From NCBI GenBank assembly GCA_964035545.1, contig OZ037766.1, forward strand, positions 11,913,722 to 11,977,721: a stretch of DNA of 64,000 bases, given 5' to 3'. The first letter of the stretch is position 1, and each line of letters opens with the position of its first letter. The position numbers and the translations under genes were made by a program. Under the pieces are notes generated by a model, which worked only from the letters and a program-made list of their open reading frames with translations, was not told the origin of the DNA and made no database searches. This document shows positions 54,992-64,000 of this stretch, in pieces. Origin of the DNA: Bugula neritina (Eukaryota; Bryozoa; Gymnolaemata; Cheilostomatida; Bugulidae).

Positions 54992-57900
54992 CGACATATA
55001 TATATATATATATAACGACATATATATATATATATATATCGACATATAGCAGTACCAATTATATACAATGCTAAAAAGAGATACAGTACATAAATATGAT
55101 GGCATCATGTTAAGACAATTAATGTTTCAAACTATACAAGTATAATCATTGTTTAGATAAATATACCTCACCCGTCATTCTCATAAAAGGAGGTCACCTA
55201 CTAAATGATAAATCTTACCAGGTTGATAGAGGAATCTCCAAGGTCCTTCATACTCTGTTTGCAGCTCATTACAGTTTGGAGTGGTGGACATGGTGTATCT
55301 AAGTTGGTTGTCTAACAGCTGTTGGTTGGTCCTCGTAAGCAAACACCTCACCTGCCATATTAATAATATAATATACACACATTGCACATCTGAAGAAAAC
55401 TCACTATGGTTACCGAGATTATGAAACTGATTTACAATGCATTGCGACTTAGATATAACACCGCCAATGCTTCAGTGACAGAGAGGGGAGGGGTTGGTTG
55501 AAAGATAATTGTTAGTACTTATAATTTTTACTGTTACAAATAGTAAATATTTGGGTAGAATAAGTATTTAATGAAAAAAAAGATATTTGAAGTATTTGTA
55601 AACGCACTTGCTTGTCAAAAAGAACTTCCGAGTTGTCCCACAATGCTGAATAAGTTTTTGTAGGGTCATTTGGGTCTTTCCAAGAACCCAAGCACCACCA
55701 CTGCTTTGCTAAAAATATTAAAAAGTCACACTAAAAAGATAATTCTCAAACTAGGTGAGGATATAATCTAGGGCTGAAAACAATAATTGTGAGTAAACTT
55801 TAAATCTACATCCAGCTAAATACCTATCAATACTGACAGAATATTTTGGTAACTGCTGAATACAATGGGAAAATTCATTACTCATTAGAAGACAATTATC
55901 AAAATCTGTTTAACAGTTCGACATACTTGAATCTACAGAAGCTGCATTTCCCTGACATTTGCTGAATGTCTGCTTAACAACGAAGTTGTCCTTGAAGGAA
56001 GATCCAGGTGATTGACATGCGAGAATTCTATTTTCAGGGTTGTTGCAGATTCCCTCATTATCAGCTCTTTCATAATGAAACTGAAAGGCTCCCTCAAAGG
56101 TATTTTTGCAATTGACATCTAAACGATTTCCTCCTACAATGTGCCACAATAATGCAGAAAAACTGAAGAGAACTTTATTAAAGTAACAAAAGATAAGTAA
56201 CCAACTACATTATGGGTACACGCATTGTGAAAAGGCAACTACAAAGTTATAAATGAAGTAAGTGTTGAATGCTTGATTTAAAAATGCAAATCAAACACTA
56301 TAGTGAATTCACAGAATACAAAATTCAAGTAAAAAACACGTTTTTATTGTGAAATCAAACTCCCAGAAGTATCAACATATAATGCTAAAAAAATGCAGAT
56401 GATAGGCTAGTACTGATGAATAAAAAAAGCATTCAACTTTATAAATGTTGCTGGAAAATATTTTATACATACACTGAAATATTTTTCAAAAAGTTATAAG
56501 ACACTTACTGAACAGCTGGACAAATGCTCCAATTGCATTAGTAGTACATTGCCGTTTAGCTTCTTCTGCAGAAAAGCCGGTACAAGTGCCTGTTAAAGAG
56601 AGACATATATAGGCATTACATCAGCGATAAATCCTGATAATTAAAAACATACTGTTTTAATCAGCTAACTAAGTAGGTATCTAGAACTTAACGTTCTATG
56701 ATTTTACAATCTGGTCTTTATAGCGCATTTCCTAAGATTAAAATCAATTTTAGTACAAGGAAAGAAGTTTAATTTTTTTCAAAAACAAAATTAGAATAAT
56801 TCTAATGTTTTTGAAACTATTTTTAAGATCTATAATCTTCCAAATATTCAATAAAATTCATAAAAAGCTATAAGATAGAGTTCTATAATTATTACTGCTT
56901 TGTTTGGCTTTTATAAATTGTGGCAACAATTAAATGATTATTCATAATTCTTATATTCTAACACATCTTACTTAATTTCAACATTTAAAAATGTGTTTCT
57001 TTAACATATTATAACTACTTAGGATGATGAAATATTAATAATATATAGTAAAGAGATAATTTTTACTTCATATTCACAATCACAGTCATTCAATCATTCA
57101 TGTGAAAGAAACTGGCAAAGTTTTGACCAAACAAAATACAATATATTGCTATAAATCCAGATGAACAGTCAACTGCAATATAGAACAAATGGCCAAGTAA
57201 CTTACTGGATTTCATTTCAATAACATTTGGAGTTCGCTGTTGCAATATAAGGCAGCCAAAGCAAGTATTTCTACAAACAAAAAGTGGATATGTTTATTTT
57301 TAATGGTGTACATTAAATCAGGCTAAATGCTAATATGGAGGTGAATGACCAACATTAGCCATAGTAAGTAGGTAAGCAATAAAAAACTAGACTATGATTT
57401 TACTGGTATACAGAAGCAACAGATATAGAAGACTTCAATTTATTTTTGGTATTTCAAACTAGCTACAGCTTAGAAAAATTAAAAATCAAACTCCTTCAAT
57501 AGCACAACTCAAGTATTCAAATATATTGCAAGTTGAACCAATGGCTCTTAGATGTGAACACCTTACATTTTATTTGATGACAAATATTTAAAAAAAAGTT
57601 AGTAAACTTTTATCAACTGTTTTGCATATTGCTAACTTGATAACAGAAAACCAGTAGACATTTAAGACTAGAATCTTTACCAGAAACTATCATTCTAAAT
57701 ATTATTTCTGAAATAAATTCTGAGAATAAATTTTTTTCAACCATCTCTTCATTAGATTAAATGATTGCTGAACCCATTTTATAACCTTGAAGATGCAATA
57801 AATACCATTCGACAAGTAAACTAGGGGATAACAACCCTCTCAGTGCAGAACTAAACATGCCCAATGTCTAATTGGAACTGAACTGTGTTAGTTGGGCAAC

Positions 57901-58992
57901 CAGGTTGTTTACCAATTTACTATATACTTTTAGTAACATGGCTAAATTCTACAAACATTATTTAGCTTAAACTCTACCATATCATTAAATATTATACCTA
58001 CGTACTAATAATCTATAGAACTATTATCAGAATATATTAAAATAACATTTTGACACATAGAGTTACAAATACTTACATTCTATATATAAGATGGCCGTGG
58101 AAAAAAGCACTTGTAGCTGAGTGTTCTTTAGTAATAACTAAATCTTCGCATACCCCTCCAGAAAAATCATTATCACCCTTAATATCTCCATTATTTTCAA
58201 TAATAATGGATCGCTCTTGATCTTGGAAGTATTTCCAAGTACCTGCCCAATAGTCTTTTTTACCGCTAGAGCTTTCAATAGGAAGTTTAGCGCATTTGCT
58301 TTGACTTCGAACTGTAAAAATGAATAAAAATGCTGTAATACAGTAGGCTAATAATGATATTAATACTAATAGTAATATGAACATTACTAAAAGAATAATT
58401 TTATTCTAACAGTTATGCTGACGGTTTGAATTTCACAAACTAAACTAAGAGATTTAATGAACTCATTCAGTATTTCCATTAGTAAAATAAACGCAGAGTC
58501 ACTAATTATTAGTCATTATCTTTATGATTTACAGTTTCAACTGTGAGTGTTAATGTTACGATTATCGAAACTGATACTAACACCAAAAGCATAAATTTCA
58601 GTACAAAAGAAGTATATCAATATAAAAATGATAAAAACATGTGAAAAAATAGTAAAAATTGCAAAAAAATGACAACATGAAAAACTATAATTAATATTTA
58701 ATGTTACACAATTTTTAATGCAATCAAGATCATAATGATAATCTCATTCATAATAATAATGTTAATGAGTACTATTAGTACTAGTACTAAACTAAATGAC
58801 TCACTAAATAAGTAAACGTCACACTAACAGTAACACTAACAGTAACACTGCTGAAAAAGATTAAAACATAATTATAATAAAGTAGAAAACTGTGAAAATC
58901 AACATACCGTGTCGGACGCTGGTCATTACCAAAACTATAGCTATAACCAGGACATATTTGTGGGAGCACAAAGTTTTAAATTCGAAAATCAT
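51849..58992 (-). CDS. Large cysteine-rich ectodomain protein, secreted or GPI-anchored, 14 exons
   Basis: Exons in reading order: 58992-58908, 58311-58077, 57270-57206, 56589-56509, 56133-55927, 55708-55608, 55351-55219, 54791-54637, 54371-54233, 54084-53947, 53588-53434, 53319-53232, 52995-52747, 52006-51849. All 13 junctions keep phase; 662 residues. Residues 1-28 include a hydrophobic signal (YVLVIAIVLVMTS). The ectodomain repeats a loose module of Cys then GxW/F/Y: Cys35 with GTW 52-54, CKNTFEGAFQF near 161, Cys316 with GTW 324-326, CPIGGIYNF near 455. Each is followed by spaced cysteines; the first carries CFGC. The C-terminus ends in about 20 hydrophobic residues with no cytoplasmic tail, as for a GPI signal. 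From memory this resembles the metazoan DUF7042-DUF7045 group; the assignment needs a profile search. Molecular function is unknown. Confidence 0.88.
54949..55046. repeat. (AT)n with ACGAC interruptions
   Basis: Blocks of (AT)n separated by ACGAC or TCGAC, in intron 7 of the DUF704x-like gene. Confidence 0.9.
58330..58870. repeat. Degenerate simple-sequence island in intron 1 of the DUF704x-like gene
   Basis: Words such as AATACTAATAGTAAT, GAGTACTATTAGTACTAGTACT and CACTAACAGTAACACTAACAG recur without a fixed period. Confidence 0.5.
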
Positions 58993-59509
58993 TTTAATTT
59001 TCAATTTGAAAATTTATTCGTAGTTTTACTTTTGTCGTTGAGTTAAATTAAAATCAAAATGAAAATCTCAAAATGTCAATTTCAATTTGTGTTGGTAATC
59101 TAGACAATTCGTGAAATTGTCATTTGCGGAATTGATGTTTGAAAATTGCTAATCAAAACTTAATACTATTATATATTTATACTATTACTAGCACTTTATA
59201 AAAATGTTACATTTGAGAACCCTCAATTTCAAGTCCAGATATGAGGTAAGAGTATTGTTAGTAAAATAAGAACTCTTGTAATGACCTATTTTCAGTAGAA
59301 GAGTATGAACTGTCGTGCTGTAACAGCCCGAATTCTACTTGTGATAGTTATCTTTCCTTGCAGGTAGGATTACTTCATCGGATCTATGAAGTGTGTAATA
59401 AAATTTAGAGTTGGTGCACTTCTCAGTCTTTGGAGAACCTTTTTAGATTATTGGTTAGGTACTGCATCTCAGTCTGGTTTGCCGTCAGCATGTCATCCTG
59501 TTGTCTAGG

Positions 59510-59990
59510 AGTTTCGGTTCATACTCATACTCATAGTGATAATAATACTAATACTGATACTGATAGTAATTTACTTTTAGTTTGTCTTGAAGATTCACAT
59601 TAAATTTGAGATTGACATTATTTGATCAACCTTAGTATTATAATTGCTTGGACGTAGTGAAAATAAATGTCTTTTTAGTTTTTAATGAAAAATAAATAAG
59701 ATTACTCAATTAGTATTACTATTACTATTAGTATTACTATTACTATTACTATTAGTGAATTACTATTACTATTAGGGATAGTCATACTCATAGCCTATGG
59801 CCATAGGCATAGCCGCATAGGTGACTACAACTTTTTAGTAAAAGTAAAACTCTTAAACTGTAAAGTAAAACGAAAGGCAGAAAACAATAACTTAAACTAG
59901 TATTACTACTATCCCTAGAAGTAGGTCTACTGCTACATGTCTCAGGCTGAGTCTCACTCTCACTCTGACTCTCAAGGCCAAGGGGCAGGG
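59510..59990. repeat. Degenerate simple-sequence island 4
   Basis: ATACTAATACTGATACTG, then runs of ATTACTATTAGTATT, then CATAGCCTATGGCCATAGGC (a palindrome) and CTCACTCTCACTCTGACTC. Confidence 0.6.
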
Positions 59991-60363
59991 CGAGGAAGCT
60001 TTTGGTTTTGTCATTTTGATTTGCCTGCAATTTGGAATTTTAAATTTCAAGTTAAATTTGGTTATTAAATTTACTAAATAAAATTTAATTGTTATTAAAA
60101 ATGAATTAATATATTTTGATAATGATATTCATATTAAATTTTATATTCATATTGAATTAATTAATATTGTTAATAAATAATATAGTCAATTAATATTATT
60201 ATTAATATTGTATTAATTATTAATATTATTCAATTATTGCAATATGAATAATATTTTTATACAATTTTAAACCTAATTAACTTGAACTTAATTTGTATAT
60301 ATAGCTATTAATAAAAGATTATCTTTATAATTGTCAGTATGAGTGTGGTGGTGTCATTCCAGA

Positions 60364-60732
60364 TAGACAGCCCCCCATTAGACGACCGTAAATATTTTAG
60401 GGGTCATTAGTTGAAATGGTGCAGTTAGACGATCTCAAATATTGCTATCAAATATATGTGCAGATGATATTTAAATATATTTGACTACTGTAAACTCTGA
60501 AATTCTTACTTGCAATAAAAAGCAATTTATTTCATGAGTTATTAGTTGAAAAATTTGTCGAAATGCTCTCAAATATGTGTACTATTTTATCAATAAGATG
60601 ATATTTGATTACTTTAAACTTTGAAATATGAATTAGTATCAAATAAATGCAACTTAGTATCAAATGTCATTAATTTTCTCAACAATAATGAATAAAGTTG
60701 TCTAAATGGAAATCGTCTATTTGGGGTCGTCA
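60364..60732. mobile_element. MITE candidate with AGACGA-containing inverted ends
   Basis: The left end TAGACAGCCCCCCATTAGAC pairs imperfectly with the complement of the right end, TTGACGACCCCAAATAGACG. A second inverted word, TTAGACGAT, lies internally near each end. There is no coding capacity. No target duplication was established and the superfamily is unknown. Confidence 0.5.
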
Positions 60733-63235
60733 ATTTTTATCTACTTTGCCATTTGTGCCATTTTTACCTTAAATCATTCCAAATATTACTATGTAATTTG
60801 CAGTATTTGACATCCCAAGGTCTCCAGTTACTCTGGGAATAACTTGTAGAAGCTTTCTTAAAGTGGTGGATTATGGTATTTTTTCATTTTGTTTTCTAAT
60901 TCTTTATATTTCACTCGGAGATGGGAGTCACCAGGGACTATCAATGATAGTTGTTTTTGAATAGCATATGTCAATACCACAATATTAGACCTCTTAGCTT
61001 TTATGTTTCTGTGGGTGTGTATATTGAAATCTCAAAAGGTTTTTTATGTTGTCAATTTCCATTGCTTATTCCACTTGCTAGTCGAACCAATTCTTGCTCT
61101 TTTGAATTTCAAAAATTTTAATAAATAATTCAAATTGAAGCCACATAATTATGCCTTGCCCTTGCTAGCTTCTCACATTTACTGCGTATGTTTACAGTTT
61201 TATTTCTTGTATTACATCTTTGACACTTCTTTCTCCCGGTAGTTTCTAGCAGCTAGCAACGGTACCTCTGTTTCCTTTTATAACTTTTCATGTGTCAGTC
61301 AGTGCCATGAGTTTCCATTTCTTCTACCTTTCCAATGTGCTGACTACACAAAACCTTTTCTTTCTAACTCGCAGTTTTTGTTTTTAGTTTAACTGAAGTT
61401 TTTCAACATCATATCCTCATGATTGCCTTGCTCTTCCTATAATCTGACAAGCTGCGTTTTTCAATCTTTGCACATTCTTCAATCATACGCATTCGCCAGG
61501 CTCCTTCTTTTCTGCTAACATACAATTTGTCTAAATACTTATAGGATGTTTTTTCTCTTTAGTTTTGAGTGTCAAATTTTTCTTATCCATTAAATAACGC
61601 TCCTTCCTTGCCTATTTTTTATTCCTATAGATTTTTATTCTATTTTTCTCTAGATGATGTTTTTGAGCCATAAAAACAAGGGAAGTGTGTATTTTCCATG
61701 TGTGTGTATACCCCTTTATAAATAATACTATGTTCAACTGCTCATTTTATGCTATTTTGGAGTTGTGCCCTTACATTTAAATTTGTTCTAATTGTGCTAT
61801 CTTTTAGAAGTGTATTAACTACATTCGTTTCACCCTACTTTTGCATGACAATCTAGTCTTCTTTTTTTTAATTATACCTACACCAACTCACATATATTCA
61901 TTACCCAATTTTTAAGTTATTTCATTTTAAACCAATTTCTAAAAATCAATGCCTATGCCAGCTTTTAAAAAGTTCTAAGGGCGAGCTAGCACAGTCATAG
62001 GCATTTATTATATTTGATGCTTTTTTCTATTTCTTTCTAGTCTGTTATCCCATATTTACCTGTAATATGATTGCAAAATCTTTATGTACCAATTTAAATC
62101 TTTTCATTTGCATGTCATCACCCATGTTGATAATTCTCTCTTTTTGTTAAACCTAATAGTTCTGTTCATCATTGCAAAATTAAAGCTTCTTGACTGGCAT
62201 CGAATTATTAAATCACTTTGAAAAAATGAAGAGTTATGTTTTGCCAATATGGAAAGTGAAAAGGCTTTGAACTATGCATTATTGTTTAATTTAATTTTGC
62301 TTTGTCTAATCGATAATTGGTTGAAGGATATTATATTAGCTCTCTATTCCTCTTGCCCTCTAGTCCCTATTGAAAGTGAAAGTGCTGTCTAATATTTCAT
62401 GTAGTTAAAACAATCATTGCAAGTTAATGCTCTCTGTTTAATACACATGTGCTGTGTAGGGCTGTACTTTCTGTAGGTTGCATTTGGTGAGGCAATATTT
62501 TAGCCCCTAAAATTATTTTCATTATATTATTATCAATGTTGAGTACTTGAGTGTTTTTCCTTGACAAGGAAGTTGATTTTCTCAAGCAATTGATTTGGTA
62601 TAATGACTTCAGTTATAATAATTATAACAGATTATATTGTTTTTAGAACTGATTTTCAAATGTAGAGTATCATTCCAATGAAGCTGCTAATAGTTAGAAC
62701 TAGAAAAATAATTTCATCGTAATTGTTTTACAGAAATCCAGTAACTACACCATTGTTTTACATTGTTAAATAGTTATACAGTATTCTGAACTCCAGTGCT
62801 AAATCATACGAGTGGCTAAGTGCTACTAAAACTCAACATATTTTTTACGCATATAAATATAATTAAGCTATAAATACAGTTTAGTCTTCAGAGGAATACT
62901 AGTCCAAATCAGTCGAATGTCCGGGCAATAAATAATTAAAGCTATTCACTTGTAAGTTCATTCATACCTCCGGTTGACAACCTGTTCATTCAACCGTCTC
63001 AAATTACTATACACATCACACGTTATCATTGCAGGCATTCAATCACTTGAGTACGGCTAATACAACGGATAGTAGATATGCCAAGCAGTCGCTGTTGATT
63101 GGCAATTCATAAAGTCTCGACTAGCATACGTGCTCACTACTCTAAAATCAAGGCTGCTGTAAACAGATGTCATAGTGAAATATGTAGACACAATCAAGTG
63201 GTTTTAATCAGAATTCAGAAGCTGGTCACCTGGTG

Positions 63236-63323
63236 ATGGCGTACAAAAAGATCGAAGGACAGATAAATAAGCACAGCTACACTGTATCAGTAGTAGGACT
63301 TTCTGGCACAGAGTCTGTTAAAG
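63236..63323 (+). CDS. First coding exon of a p190RhoGAP (ARHGAP35/ARHGAP5-like)
   Basis: p190RhoGAPs are large cytoplasmic GTPase-activating proteins for Rho, with an N-terminal GTP-binding-like domain, FF domains, pseudoGTPase domains and a C-terminal RhoGAP domain. The 29 complete codons here end YTVSVVGLSGTESVKG, across a phase-1 donor (G|GTAAAA). The human and fly proteins have YNISVVGLSGTE near their start, immediately before the P-loop GxxGxGKS. The P-loop must lie in the next exon, which is not in the remaining 677 bp. The start has a good context (G at -3 and +4). One short exon is thin evidence, but the SVVGLSGTE block at the N-terminus is very specific to this family. Confidence 0.8.
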
Positions 63324-64000
63324 GTAAAAGATATTGCTTGTCTTTTGGTAGCTATTTGATGTAACTATAAGTGGCCACCCTTGCTGGTAGTTAGATACTG
63401 AGTGGGCGGCATCCTGGTGTAGAGGCAAGGGGTTCCTCTAGCTTTCTGGTTACTATGATGGAGATATGTAATACTTTCCCTTCTGTACCTAGTGCTAGGC
63501 GAAAGCTGAAAATATTTTCATGTTTATATACTAATAAGTTTTTTTAACTTTAAACATGTTTTATAATCGTTTGCTAAAGTCTAAACACTGGTTGGAATCT
63601 CTCCACGCACAATTATTGTTGTAAAAATGAGAAATGTGTTTATCTGATATTTGTATATCAGATAAACTTACTTGTGTAGTTAGTAGACTAGTGCTAGTAA
63701 AGTTGTTTGCTATCTTTATCATCAAGTTACAGAAATCTACCAAAAACTGAGTATTGCTTGTACATATAAGATGGCTAACTTACACCAATAGCGTGATATT
63801 ATCTGTAATGACTAGCAGGAACAGTTATAACATCGTATTATCGCACAACATCACTGTATCACAGTATATGCCATTAGAATGGTACCATATAGATAATAGA
63901 CAAAAATATATTATCATAGAATATAGATCATCCCAAAATATCCTATACAATAATTTTAAAACTGTATTTGGAGTTCAGAATGAACACACCTATTTAAAAT
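63324..64000. other. Start of intron 1 of the p190RhoGAP-like gene
   Basis: AT-rich sequence with no further exon seen up to the window end. Confidence 0.6.

Larger units (their letters stand above)
58993..63235. other. 4.2-kb region without a recognised gene
   Basis: The promoter of the DUF704x-like gene and the 5' UTR or promoter of the p190-like gene must lie here. Visible features are a simple-sequence island (59510-59990), an AT-only stretch (60030-60300) and a short inverted-repeat element (60364-60732). From about 60900 to 62200 the plus strand is rich in T and C. No exon was recognised. Confidence 0.55.

Noticed and set aside
63400-63470. tRNA-like GGCATCCTGGTGTAGAGGC
   Set aside because: The A-box likeness is not followed by a B-box at tRNA spacing.

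Overview
The window is AT-rich, intron-rich animal nuclear DNA. Coding exons are short (65-260 bp), GT-AG bounded, and separated by introns from about 0.1 to 3.8 kb. There are many microsatellites, tRNA-derived SINEs, a LINE tail and MITE-like DNA elements. The gene content (mitochondrial valyl-tRNA synthetase, ATG10, a tandem cluster of gamma-butyrobetaine-dioxygenase-like genes, a C9orf85 homologue, a large cysteine-rich ectodomain protein and the first exon of a p190RhoGAP) points to a bilaterian invertebrate, plausibly a lophotrochozoan. Nothing in the sequence fixes the phylum. All gene models below were built by reading splice sites and checking that reading phase closes across every junction.

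Layout. 0.7-15.7 kb, minus strand: 16 exons of a VARS2-type valyl-tRNA synthetase with a mitochondrial presequence-like N-terminus, running off the left edge before its C-terminus. Its introns hold three copies of one SINE family, a LINE 3' tail and a hAT-like MITE. 17.7-18.4 kb, plus: an ATG10 autophagy E2-like gene with no intron in its coding region. 19.2-20.1 kb, minus: a small two-exon gene for a secreted cysteine-containing protein that I do not recognise. 20.1-25.1 kb: non-coding, with a decayed SINE, low-complexity DNA and a 14-bp minisatellite.

25.2-45.7 kb, plus: three tandem 8-exon genes of the BBOX1/TMLHE Fe(II)/2-oxoglutarate dioxygenase family with identical internal exon sizes. 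The second and third copies are a recent duplication that includes about 600 bp of 3' flank. Between copies 1 and 2 lie a complete type I hammerhead-ribozyme motif beside an (AT)n tract, a strong G-quadruplex candidate, and a 1.35-kb terminal-inverted-repeat element with repeated GTTGAACCA-type motifs. Between copies 2 and 3 is a ~90-copy 8-bp minisatellite.

47.0-49.1 kb, minus: a C9orf85-like zinc-ribbon protein. 51.8-59.0 kb, minus: a 14-exon, 662-residue secreted or GPI-anchored ectodomain protein that resembles the metazoan DUF7042-DUF7045 group. 59-63.2 kb: simple-sequence islands and another short TIR element. 63.24 kb, plus: the first coding exon of a p190RhoGAP (ARHGAP35/ARHGAP5-like) gene that continues past the right edge.

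The genes do not form an operon. The only functionally linked neighbours are the three dioxygenase paralogues. The observations most worth following are the hammerhead ribozyme, the shared loss of one aromatic-cage tyrosine in all three dioxygenases, and the unrecognised small secreted protein.
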